From assembly GCA_005281725.1 (NCBI GenBank), contig SSBO01000012.1, forward strand, positions 6,699,177 through 6,763,176: a stretch of DNA of 64,000 nt. The letters are read 5' to 3'. Position 1 is the stretch's first letter. The number at the start of each line of letters is the position of its first letter. This document shows positions 1-12,070 of the stretch, piece after piece. The DNA comes from Wuchereria bancrofti. Taxonomy: Eukaryota; Nematoda; Chromadorea; Rhabditida; Onchocercidae. The position numbers were made by a program, and so were the translations under genes. Under the pieces are notes generated by a model, which searched no databases, was not told where the DNA came from, and worked only from the letters and a program-made list of their open reading frames with translations.

Positions 1-305
1 AATTTTGAGAAATAGTATAACAAAAAGAGGAAGAAGGAAGACGGGATTCTTTGAATCAGTAGGAGTGGAAGTACGTAAGGGCAATTATGTGTCCCAGCTA
101 TGCAAGGCTGGATTGAGACGAGAGCTTCTCTGGCCCTGGTCTTCACTAGTCATTCGTTCAGAAGCTCATCAATTTACTGAGTGGAAGAAGTGAGGGTCCT
201 GCTTTACTCATACTACCCTGGAATACAACCTTCCATGTCTCCACGCATGTGTCCTATCTCTCCATTCACCCGTTCTAGTCTCATTCACTCATTCCGCATA
301 CCTAC

Positions 306-400
306 CCATCCGTTCCATCCATCTATCTATCTATTTATCTATCTAATCCATCCATCTGTCTAATTCATATATCTATCTAATCTATCTAACTCAATATAAT
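306..400. repeat. ATCT/ATCC-type microsatellite
   Basis: Imperfect tetranucleotide tract of ATCT and ATCC units interrupted by ATTT and AATC. It is a simple-sequence repeat with no coding sense; a short reading frame across it is only a product of the repeat. Confidence 0.85.
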
Positions 401-3400
401 ATACCAATACATAACCTAATTTAATAAATAAAACACCCATCCGTTTCTCTATTACATACACATCCAACTATCGGTCTATCTGAACTATCCATCGAAAACT
501 TCAATGTGATGAAAGCAAATCCGAAGCAGGGAAGAGGAGATCGATTTTCAGTTCTATGGAAGTAGAAAGCGTAATAAGAGCAAAAATTGCAATACCCATC
601 TTGAATAATATGTGCATCCTTGCCAGGTCTCCGGTAAAATAGTCATTTTTCCTCCTTTTCAAGTGCCTTGTTGTGACACATATCCAACCAAATTTTCTGG
701 AAGTAATCAAAGCGTGTCGAATACTAAATAGTTCTGCTTATCTATCTTACTCAAAATGACTACTTAGGTTGGTATTACTGAGCTACCGATTACTTAAGTA
801 AGTTAGTACTTCTCTTTAACGTCAGTATAACGTTTGTGGAATGGGAAGCTTCTATTACATATACACTACATTTGTATCCACACAAGTTATCAACTTAAGA
901 AAAAATTGCTTAAATTAACCTTTAAAAAAATTAAATTTGAAAAAAATTGCTTAAATTAAATTAAGGGTCTAGTCTGATGTCTCATCTTTGGAAAGTAACG
1001 AAAATCTTAAATGCGCCTTTATTTTCTCATATTTCACATGATTTCTGCGTATTTAAGATTATATTTCGCTGCATCATTATTCATTCCTTAGGGAATTTTT
1101 CCGTGTCCATCATATTGTGTGTTACAGTATTTATCTTAAGAAATAATTCCGATCACTCAATTTGGTTATATTCCTGTGTATACTTTACCCATAGGTATTC
1201 TATGTTACTGGTCACACCAATTTAATTAATATTTTCAGTGATATTTCCAACTCAGTTATATTTCTATGACTCAGTGTATTTGCTAACATAAAGTAAGGTC
1301 TATTTAGTTATTCAGTTTCTCTTATTGCTTTTTCCACTATCAGCTTTTGATTCCGTCACACCTTTTTTTGCTTTAACTGTAGAATTCCCACATCTCACTT
1401 GCTCTATGGTGAAACACAAGCATATTTCCATTCAATGAAAGACTTTGTATCAACTTTCAAAGATTACAAGACTTTTCGGATTCAGGTATGAAATTTATAA
1501 AAATGACTTTTCTGCCACTGCATTTTTTATTGTTCCCAAAGACGGACCTGCATATGTTGTTATACCTTTGATAAAGTTAAGTTATGGAGAAGCATGTTTC
1601 TGGAATCCTTCAAGCAAATCCATAACACTAAATGTAACCTGACAAATTTAAAGTATCCAAGCAATTTAGAAGTGTTTAATGTACAGGTGGATTAAACGAA
1701 TGCTTTGACTAGGACTTCTTCCATGGTCGATGTCACGAAGTTTCAGCTCCAGCAGATATAGATAACTGGACGTTTTTTTGATTTATTATGAACGATTCTG
1801 TATTGTTCGTAATGAAGAGAAATACGAAATTGCGATATTTGATGAGCTCAAAGATCTATATTGATTGAAAAAGAAAGCCTAGCTTCTTATTGTTAACTAT
1901 ACAAACTGTGAGAAGCACAGTTAAGTTGCTACAAATGTTTGTACTGTTTTTTACAAAGCTTTTTTGCAAAGGAGTATTATTTATCATACCACTGATTGTA
2001 AATTGTTTCATAGGGTTCATTTTTGCTTTATAAAAGATTTAAAATATTTTTGGAAGCAAATTAGTTTTAATTTGGTCAAGATTTTCGATCTTATTTCATT
2101 ATAAAAACATTTCAAGTTCACAGATATAAAAACGCTTCTTCCTCAATGCGTAAAGATCACTTTATACAAATGTTTTCCATAATTCTGCAATGTTTCGATA
2201 TGTTGCTTCTAGTATTTAATGGATCTATAACAGACTGATTCTGTCTATTTGAAATATCTCTACAATAAGCAATTTCAAATAAATCTAGAATAAACTGCAG
2301 CAGTGCACATATTTATGTGAAAAGATAAAAGGATAAAAAAAGCTTATGAATGAGTATGCAGTACTCATCCAAATTATTTCTTATTATTTTTCTTAGATAA
2401 AAGTTTTAAATGGAGTCTAGCTTAACATTCAAAAAACAATGCAATAATGGAGAAAAAGACACAGTTATATTGCAATAGGGCTATAACGAAGCAGTTTGTT
2501 TGTACCTGGTTTATTCCTTCCTATTCCCGTTATAATTTGCTCCCAATTTCAGTGGATCTATAACAGACTGATTCTGTGTAGATTAGAATCGTTAGAACTC
2601 TCTATTACTTTAGCGAAGTTAGTTTAAATATATGAACTTTATTTTCACAATTTTGAACTTTGTTATACTCAAAACTTGTAAACATCAAATATTTACTATC
2701 CGATTCCATTTTGTGTAACAAAGAAAATTTTGTGGTTTTCATGCAGAAAAAGAAGAGGAAACTATTTGCGAAATTTATGCTGAAATCTCGTAGAATGAAT
2801 ATTATTCGCAGATAATAATGAAGAAGCTGCAAGTGCTGAAAAAGCACCTGCTGCGTGAATATTTCTTAGCCGAATTTTACAGTACCTAGCTTGATAAAAA
2901 AGGAAGAAAAAATGTTACACCCAAAAATTAATATGAAATAACTTTTTTAGACCGTCTTGTTATTATCTATGCATTTTTTATAACGTATAAAAACCGATAT
3001 GATAATACCATAGCGACTCGGAAAAATTCTTCCCCACTCAGTTATCTTATCAACTTGGTAGAACGATTATTCGAAGTGTTTTAATTCGAAAATTAAGATA
3101 ATAACTTATTGTAAGTTGCACTTAATTTATAATTACTGCTCCTACTTGGCCACAATCATAATCATTGCAATACCAAATCATATTATTAAGTCATTCTTAC
3201 TCCCACAATCTGATCTGAATCAATGCTTCTTTCAGTTATGACCAAACACCATCACAATTGAAGAATTAAGAAATCCACAGAACTGCATTATTTCTCTCTC
3301 AAAAAGCGAAATCTTTTCACCGTCGCGTTCAGGCTTTTTTTGTTCCGAAAAGCCTAAGAGAACTTTTGCTTTATAATTTTTGAACAACTCTCTTTAAAAA

Positions 3401-6400
3401 ATTGTTTTTACAAAAAATCTGGATGCTGAACTTTAGTCTCACGAGATTAGTTCTTGAATTGAAATTCAAATTCCGAAATAACATGCAAGTTCCAGTGCTA
3501 CCAATCATCTACTTTTAAAACAAACAAATTATGTTAAAAACCAAAATCAGATCACATTATTAATGAGAGTAATTAAAATACGCATCGACTATATTTTTAT
3601 AACAGAAGATCTTTTTTCCATCATACTTTAACATGCATTATATTGCAAAACAGAAATTATAATAGTCTATTAAGGTTACTTTGGAAATATTTGTAATGAC
3701 CTCTAATTTATTGTCTCATAGTTCAAATGAAACTAACTTCACTGCAGTTGGTTACAATTGCATATTCGATGATTTGTGCAGATGGTTTGCAGCCACAGCA
3801 GATCGATGGCGACTAGTTCAGTATGACCTGGTATATTTTTATGGTTTCTACATGTACCATTCAACGAACACTTCCTTCCAAATTTTATCATAATACTGAA
3901 GGGAATAGTGTTCTACCAACATCCTAAGAGATCTAGACAGATATTTTCAAATCTTCTGTATCATAGTTTTTTATACGAAATGGTCCTCACATTATTAAAG
4001 ATAAACCATTTGCTCAATTGAACTTCGCGAATAACAAGCAGATAGATTTTTAGACGATTAAATACCATGTCAAGATGACACTGCAATTCTGTCATTTACC
4101 TACTGGATAGTGGATACAATATTTTTTAACGCTGCAATAAATTTGGTTAAATTTTTTTTTTCTTTTTTCCAAATTTTTTTAATCTAAACCCACAGGTAGT
4201 GCTAATCTGGAGTTTGTTTGATTGATCCACTGGACAAAAAGTTCAGTTGTATGGTTATGCAGGGTTTACAATCTATGCCAAGAAAAGTTCTGCTTTCACT
4301 ACCATAAGCTCAGGAACCATTTCGAGTGATGTCCATAAAATTTAATTTAATTTACACTTTAATTTTCACTAAGATTCATTTGCAATTAGTTCGCTCTTTC
4401 ACTTACATTTATTATTTATTTGTGTCATATATCGCTATCATACCGAATATGGCCATTGGAATGATCGCAATAGATGATGTCAGATATGATGGAAAACTAT
4501 GTTAACCAGAAATCTTTACTGTTATTCCAGTTAGTCCGATGGAAAGCGAAAAACTTAATTCTTTTCTACTAGAACTTATACTAGAATCTCCACAAATTTT
4601 ATAGAATTTCTGAAATTTTTAAAATCTTATCTTTGTTCCCTACTTGGAAATCATTGAAATGATCAAAATTATATTTTTTTTCTACTCCTCTTTAATTGTT
4701 TTTTGATAATCATGCAAATATTGGAAGTCATTCCGTCCAGAAATATGTCAAAATCCGAGTCACTTCTGCACTTCTTACCTTTTCCCATGCCCAGTTTAAT
4801 CCTACGGGAAATGCTACCCATTCATGACAAGTATAGAAGAACGTTTCAACGAAACAAATGTAATTCTGCTAAAAAATGCAGAATGGTGTAAATTATTTGC
4901 TACCACTTTTTTTCATTAGTCAATTCATTAGCTTTAATTCGAACTTCATCTAAAGCACAACTCTTACCACGGACTATCACAAGTTAAACTCTTAAAGCTG
5001 TTGTTCAAAATCAGTTAAAAGTTACTATACAAAATTAGTAAACGTCTTGACAACATATAGTAAAATATCATAAAATATGAGGTTTGGTATGCATTCCATT
5101 GAAATAATTTTTCCGATCCTCTTTTTTAGACTTTTTGTACAATAAAAGGTATGGTCTTACGCTAAAAAAAATAATTTTGATTGGTAGGTGCATTTTTTAA
5201 ATTATCTCTGTAACAACTTTCTTGAATGAAGCAGAAATCATATAGCCAGAATGGGGGTATTTCCTGCAGTCAAAAAATCTGATTAACGATCCTGATTAAC
5301 TGCTACAACTGTATTTGAATTTTACAATCGTAAGCTTATGAATGACATCGATGTTGACTTAGATGCTCTCCAATACCGGTGATTTTTCATAACGCTGATA
5401 CTAATCCTCTTCTACAGAAGTTTTCAGTTCATTTTTTTTAATTCAATAAATTTTGATATTTTTGTGGTTTTTGTTTATAATTATGGTGATTATATGTATG
5501 GTGATGTTTCTTTTGGTGATTTATTGATGACTGCCCTTTTTTTTGTTTTTTTATTTGCTGATGAATTTTACAGTGATTTGAAAGACTTTAAACAAGATCG
5601 TATTTAAATGACTGTCAAGGGATTAACATTTGGTGCAAAAAGTGCAGATGTCACTACAACCTCACTAAATCTTAAAAAAAACTTGGCAACATTTTTTCTA
5701 ATTCTACAATTTAATTTAAGTCTGGAAATTCAATCAAGAAAGCTACCAATAGACCTGGTAATCATTGGGTGTAAAAGAACTTTATTTTTCGATCATTGCA
5801 AAGGACGCGTTATTTGCAATAGCGTTCTACGATTTTGAAAGTGATTCCCTTTTCTTTTGGGGCCTTGAAAGCGATCGATGAAGAATTATTCGAGAAGGTT
5901 TTTCAAACATTTTTAGAAAAATTCATAATTTTTTCAAGTGAAATTAGCTGCACTCAAGCTTTTCATTTTTTTATAAGGAATTAGTACTGCAACGTCGCGG
6001 AATGGCTAAAAAGGTTAGTAGCATCAGCAACGTTAATATTTTTTTCTAACCCATTAATCCGGAATTACTGTTGGTTGTGATTATTGTATTAAGAAAGGAA
6101 ATCTTTTTTCATGAGAAATAAGAAGCATCGTGCCATTCGCACAGGCTCGAAAGAGCTGAGCAAAGTGGTGTTGAATTTTAAGATGGAATTGTTTAAAAAT
6201 GGAGTGGAGTAATTTAGTTTCATTTTGTTGAATTGAAGTTAATGTAGGTGCGTTACCATCGTTAACTTTACCAAATGGTTATCCAGCCCCATTCCATCTC
6301 GTGCCTATTGTTTTCCAATGAACAGCAATGCTGATAAGTGATCCACTGAAATGCCAAACTGGTTCAGGAAAGATGACCAGGAACGGGGATCAGGAAAGAG

Positions 6401-6549
6401 TATTTGACTAATCAAGTTCCTTACGCTTCATATATGAACTTCAAAGAAATTCTCACTGGATCTATTACACAAAAGAATTAGTTTTATTGTAACCCGGTTG
6501 TCGAAGTACTGATTCATGCCTTTTAATACATATTATTCTGTCCATGCAT
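401..6549. other. AT-rich stretch without a recognisable gene
   Basis: About 6 kb of AT-rich sequence. All open frames are short (under about 85 codons), lack matching splice-site pairs and resemble no family I know. It holds a 25-bp direct repeat (2220 and 2553) and a short motif at 6437-6475 that recurs at 6672-6711 inside the adjacent LTR. I see no RNA gene. It may be intergenic DNA or decayed repeats. Confidence 0.6.
2220..2577. repeat. Pair of 25-bp direct repeats
   Basis: A 25-bp word beginning TGGATCTATAACAGACTG occurs at 2220-2244 and again at 2553-2577, 333 bp apart. Looser relatives (CTGGATCTATTACACAAA and similar) occur at about 6460 and 6690, next to and inside an LTR. This may be a small dispersed repeat; no function is apparent. 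Confidence 0.6.
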
Positions 6550-7310
6550 TGTCGCGAAATTCGAAATAAGTCTCGCGAACCTCCAAATAACTTACAAAAT
6601 ATATCAAATAAAATTTTATTAATTTATAACGCTAAAATTTATCTTAAATAAACATTCTTTAAAGAAATATAAAACTTCAAAGAATTCTCACTGGATCTAC
6701 TACACAAAGGAAACAATAATTGAAACTGCTTCAAATTGCATTTCATGTAAGCAATCATTTATCCAAACTCATCTTCCCGTTGTAGCTGAGTTTACCTGCT
6801 TGTTTAGAATTTTTCAACTGTTAACAAAGGGCATGTGCATTGTTTAATATGTTGAAATTTACATCTTTGTTCCAAGCCAAATTTGCTTGCAATGTCGAAA
6901 TATTGCAAAGGTTTCCTAATCTAATAGTCATTCTTGCAGGAACTGACAATATTAAAACCCATCTCTTATTTTATAAGAGTAAAAATCATCTGATAGCTTT
7001 AGCACTTGTTGCAAATCAGTTTGCCCACGATATAAGGATTTAAATCCTTTGTTTTATTCAGTTTTTCGTACCAGCAAGTTACAAATCCGCTGATCTCTTA
7101 CGCTTATTTAATTTGATTCATTTAAATCTTTAGGTTTCCCCTCAGTTTATTTCTTCCTGTTCACCTCACTCAAGTTCTACGAAGTTATCAGTATATTGTT
7201 GCTTTAGATTAATACTTGCGTATAACGGTTGTTAGCGAATAAAGTCATCACAACAGACTCCTACTCAACACATTTGTTTATATTAACTTCAAATCAAACT
7301 AACTAACAAA
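6550..7310 (+). mobile_element. Solo LTR, family Y (BEL/Pao-type), plus orientation
   Basis: Starts TGTCGCGAAATTCGAAATAAG and aligns through its length with the Y LTR on the opposite strand at 24924-25644 and with the copies at 31450 and 34660. The 3' end is eroded, so about 7310 is approximate. Compared with the 34.7 kb copy it carries an extra stretch of about 54 bp (6676-6729) that resembles its own upstream flank at 6437-6475. No internal retrotransposon sequence adjoins it, so it looks like a solo LTR left by recombination. From 6730 onward it is base-for-base identical to 34713 onward. Confidence 0.75.
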
Positions 7311-8093
7311 GATTTACAATTTCTCGACAACATTCTCTTCAAAATATACACAAATTTATAGATTAACTAGTTTGAGTGTGGTTGGTTTTCACACAGTAAG
7401 AACCGACTGAACAGCAGATAGTTGAGTGAGAATTATAAATGATTTACAAAATACTTGAAAGGATAGCAGCTGTAGAAGAGTTCAAAATATGGGTATATTT
7501 CTTGACTCTTCAGATCAATTTGACTCCTGAGATGGATTTATGTTGGGAAGTCTTTGGTGGATCTTGAAAACTGTTGGATTTTCCAGCGGAAATCTGACCA
7601 GTTGCTAGACGACACATGTTGTTTGATCTTAAAGAACAGAAACATTTGGGGTGTTGGTATTGCACGTCCCTCGAATTAGAGAAAATTTATGCGGTGCAAA
7701 ACACTTTTTGTTGTTTTCGGTTCAGTCATTTTTCACGCATCATGCATTGGGTACATTTCAACCACAGTGCATCAGCAGAGAATAATGTACCTATGTATTT
7801 TACAATATTTTAAAATTTGGCGCCATCAAAGGCGAAAATCACTGCTGATTTCGCATAACTGGCTAACTGGACACCACATTTCATGCTATTACATCATCGC
7901 TTTATAATCACGATTTTGCAGCACAGAAATGCTTTTAGTCATTCCCGTCTTTTTTAACATTTTTAGAGAACATATCCGTCGGCTTAAAATCAAAATATAT
8001 AAAAAGATATTCCTGCAAACAGCTTTCAACACAGAGCCCTTCTCTCTTTTGTTTCCTAGATCCTATTTTGACCCGGGAATTATCACAACTTTT

Positions 8094-8115
8094 CCCCCCC
8101 CCCCCCCCGCCCCCC
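8094..8115. repeat. Poly-C tract interrupted by one G
   Basis: Fifteen C, one G, then six C. The duplicate at 36385 starts inside this tract, directly after an N, so the tract marks where the assembly of the second copy broke. A frame on the opposite strand with a run of glycines is a by-product. Confidence 0.9.
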
Positions 8116-8589
8116 ATTATTTGTGGGATTGTCATGTGTGAATACAATCACCTCGCTGTCTGCCATAATGAATGAGCAACTCATACAGGAAGATAACAAT
8201 TCCACCTTAGAACTCGAAATACAACTTATCTTGATGTGAAGCTTCCTACACTTTAGTTGGTGATATAATTAATGTGTTATCCTCACAGGTTTTAAACCGT
8301 TCACTCAAAACAAGTATGATTCATGTGGGAACCAGATTATGCATCGAAAAACGTGCTTTCTCCAAACTAATTCAGCCGTGTCGTGTTTGAATAATTAAAA
8401 TTCTGCGATTTAACAGATGTTAGCCTTTTTTAGATATTTATTATTTAGAATAAATCGCATACATATAACTACAAAAAGCAACTAAAGTATAACCTTAACA
8501 TAAACAGAAACAAAAAACTCTGTTGTTCAAAACGAAAAAAAGAACTTCACGTCGTCCAAATAAATCATTTTTAGGTGCTACTGGATTTT

Positions 8590-9564
8590 TTATATATGAC
8601 CATCGACCTTTTTGAAATACTCCTTGGACTCCTTAACGCCGGGCTTAATTGTTGGCTTATCATCGGACCAGTTTGCTGGACATACTTCACCATGTTTCTC
8701 CACAAACTGAAAGGCTTTTAGCGTACGAAATGCTTCATCCACACTACGGCCAACTGGAAGGTCATTCACCAGAGAATGACGGATTTCACCACTTGGATCG
8801 ATTAAGAACAAACCTCTGAAAAAAAGTTAAACTGGAAGAATTAATAACTAAAAGATACATCCTTAATTTTGTTTAAGAGGCAACATATTTGAAATTGTAA
8901 AAAAACTCCAAAATATCCTAGACAAAGTGTCAAGATATGGCATCTTACCTATATGAGATACCTGTTTCATGATCAAGAACACCGAATGCATTCGCTATAT
9001 CTTTATTAAAGTCTGCAAGCACTGGAATCTGCAAGGAAACTTTCCGGCCTATTTAAGAGTATTGGGATTAAAACTGGAATATTACCAAAATTTGTAAAAA
9101 TTTATAAACACCGGTAACCTTCATGTCACCGAGACCACCTTCACTACGTGGGGTTTGCGTCCATGCTAAATGTGAGAAATGGGAGTCGCACGAACATGCA
9201 ACTAATTCCGCGTTTAATTTCTGAAACTCCGCACATCGATCACTAAAGGCAGTAATTTCGGTTGGACAAACGAATGTACTGAAACTATCATAATTTCAAG
9301 ACCAAGGTTAAAAATTAATAAATTAACAAACAAATCATTATCATAATACAATAAGTCATTGTACCAATGCAATTGTGCCAGTGCACTGGCCATAATAGCA
9401 ATCTCCACGAAATCCAGAAAGTCGTCAAGGAAAACTGAGAAATTTTGGAGGATAGACAGAAGGTTAACTAACAAGTCAAGAGGATAAAAAAACAGGATAA
9501 GCCATTTTCCTTTGTAATCTTTCATGCTAATTGTTTTAAAATCTCCATTTACAACTGCTGTGCC
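8590..9564 (-). pseudogene. 5'-truncated mitochondrial 2-Cys peroxiredoxin copy
   Basis: Holds exons 3-6 of the peroxiredoxin gene that is complete at 36871-38198: 9473-9564, 9119-9278, 8949-9028 and 8590-8815, with identical splice sites and an intact frame. It includes the peroxidatic VCPTE exon and the resolving-Cys exon (HGEVCPANW). The duplication stops about 6 bp beyond the acceptor of exon 3, so the start codon, transit peptide and the KAPDF motif in exons 1-2 are missing. I found no replacement first exon in the 2.4 kb upstream. It is either a genuine 3' partial duplicate or a duplicated assembly segment; I would not treat it as an independent functional gene. Confidence 0.85.
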
Positions 9565-9578
9565 CTGAAAAATGATAT

Positions 9579-12030
9579 CTGATAAGTTTTTAAATGTTAT
9601 CTGTAACATACAAAATTGCTAACGAACCATTCAGTTTTAACAGCATATTATTATTTACAGAAAACGCACATAGTTATATGAATCATGGTTTCACAAAGGC
9701 TCCATGATGTTGCGAAATAGCATCTATGAAACGATTATTTCGAAATCCCGTATTAGTTTACTTCCTTTTTGATGCTTGCTTTTGTTGTTAAGTTACAACT
9801 TGGATGTGCTAACAAACTATATCAAGGACAGCTCAAGGATATATGTAGATCACATCTCATGAAAATATACAACGATATGAGTCTTATTAACCTATGGACG
9901 TTTATTAAAGTGTGAGCAACTTAATGGAAAGTTTTATTTTAATAGATTTCAGTTCCACCAAAAGATAAATTCATCAACACAAGACTACTCCTCATGGCCA
10001 GTACACCATACTAGAACTACTACGATTCAAAGCTATATTTGAAATAAATACCGTATTATTCCAAGGTAACACCAGTAATTTACCCCCACGATCTTTTGCA
10101 ATTGTTTGAAATTAAGTGAAAAATGAGCCCAGTGTCCGTCGTTAATTCTTGGAAGGAAATGCTTTCTACCAATCTTTCATGGTTTATGAAATATTTATGA
10201 AAGATTACTTTTAATATATATATTTTCAGTATGTTAAGTAAGTAAAGTATTACTCATTTAGACTTTATCACTTGTCAGGGGATTTTATTTTAATTCGAGA
10301 TTTCTCTCTTTTTTATAATCATGTGATGATCAATCATTGATTCACTTCACAAAATCGTTAGGTTCATATTCTAAAAGAACTAGTTTGATATATAAATGTT
10401 TGTTGAAAATTTACTGAATATTTGTCGAATTGTTTGCACATATTATTGACGACCTTCTTGAAAGTAAAACTGTTGAAACAAACACATTCTACACATTTTT
10501 ACACATATTTTTTCGCGGTTTCTTATATAACGCTTATTTGAAATTTTTCTAACTTAACAGTTAGCTTAGAATATACGAATATCCAAAGTCATCCGCACTT
10601 TTTCATACCAATTTGTAATATGAACGAAAGAAGAAAAAGTTATTGAAAAAATTATTACTGAAACTAGCATTCCTACCTTGTCTTTTTAAAACTTTTGATG
10701 ACAAATAAGAAATAAACACCTAATAAATGTCTCTATTATAAATTTTACTGCCGCCTTTCTTTTCATTTACGTGAATTTAATGAAAAAATGATTGACTGAA
10801 TATAAAATATTACACGAGAAGCCCAAATAAATTTGGAGATGAGTTTATCTCAAACTCTAACATTAATATTTTCGATATCAAAGACCATATTATTTGGAAA
10901 CTTCATATATTTCTGTAATCTTCACAAACTGACTCCCGAATTCCTTATACTAAAAAAATAAGAAGCATCATCTCATCCAATTTATTCTCATTCGAGATTA
11001 GTCTAATGCAGTTTTATAAAATGAAACGACGATACTGCGGCAATAAAACGAAAGCAAGATCAAATTCTGACGCGTAGTGGCACAAAGCTACACAACACAT
11101 TTTCAGCATTTAAGCAATGGATGCATATCACATTCACTGCACAATAACCACACAAATTGTTAAAGGTAGCTTTCATAATGGCTTAAAGATTACAAATAGG
11201 GTATTTTCAGATCTTTCATTTCATTTCAAATTCCAGTTCAAAAGTTGGAATCAACCAGTCAAAAAGTTTCTGATTGACAGAGTTTTCTAGGCAGTAAAAA
11301 TCAAAAACTCTGTCTTGTTTCCAAATTATTGCCACGATACCATATCATTTAAATGTAACGCCGAATTAATAAGATAATAATGCAAGTAAGTGATGGTTGT
11401 AACTTAGCGGATGCCAAGGGCAAGAATATTAATATCAAAGCAAGAACGGATTAAAATTAAGGCCGGCTCCGTAACATATTGATGTAGTGCATGTCAGGTT
11501 TACGGAAAAAAATTTGTACCCTTATAAAGGAACTGATGCAAAGATACGAGAATAACCGAAATACTTGGCCAGACGCATTTCAAATCGGAGCCTTTCCTTT
11601 CAGATTTTTTCCAGAATGATATTAACGCATGCCCTAAAGCGATTAAATTTTCGATGGACAAAAGTCAACTAGCACTTTCTGATGACTCTAATAAAGGATA
11701 ATAGATACCCACATCATCTCAGAAGCAGGGTTAGTGGACAACAATTATGCCCATCCCTTCCCTCAGACTTTGAATGGTGGTGATGCAGGTCGATCCGAAT
11801 ACTATCTCCTTGTTGGGTTCGGGATCGACTTTCGAAAACCTGTATTGGTGCGAAATATGTAGAGTGATGAAGGTGAGGATATTTTATAAGGGGATGTAAG
11901 TAGGCATTTAAGTTCATAAATTAAGTGGACGGAGGAATTACAATTCTCGAGGTGTTCAAACGACGAGTTCAATTTTTTCCAAGGCTGCATTTTTGTGTTT
12001 CAACGTCCGGACAGAAATATTTGTTGAATT
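9579..12030. other. Intergenic, no gene seen
   Basis: AT-rich sequence between the truncated peroxiredoxin copy and the BTB gene. The short frames at 11.7-12.0 kb on the minus strand have no splice partners and no recognisable protein features. It presumably holds the BTB gene promoter, but I see no clear core element. Confidence 0.6.
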
Positions 12031-12035
12031 TCAGG
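12031..12035 (+). promoter_or_regulatory. Candidate SL trans-splice acceptor of the BTB gene
   Basis: GTTGAATTTCAG followed by GCGACTG, 36 bp before the start codon at 12071, with no in-frame upstream exon. A T-rich TTTCAG site without a donor partner just before an ATG is the usual nematode spliced-leader acceptor. Inferred from position only. Confidence 0.5.
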
Positions 12036-12070
12036 CGACTGCCGACACATAATTCGTGTGGGGCCTCAGC

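Larger units (their letters stand above)
6730..9570. repeat. Segmental duplication, copy 1
   Basis: Positions 6730-7846 match 34713-35829 (offset 27983), and 8104-9570 match 36385-37851 (offset 28281), without a mismatch in the stretches I compared. Outside these limits the two loci differ at once. Copy 1 keeps 7847-8103, including the poly-C tract; copy 2 has a 555-bp inverted segment there instead. The block contains most of the Y LTR and the 3' four exons of the peroxiredoxin gene. Confidence 0.9.

Noticed and set aside
7616..7907. Overlapping plus-strand frames duplicated at 35599-35881
   Set aside because: They repeat only because the DNA block is duplicated; they have no protein features and differ where the duplication ends.
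7935..8147. Minus-strand frame with a poly-glycine run
   Set aside because: It is the translation of the poly-C tract at 8094-8115 and lies outside any exon structure.
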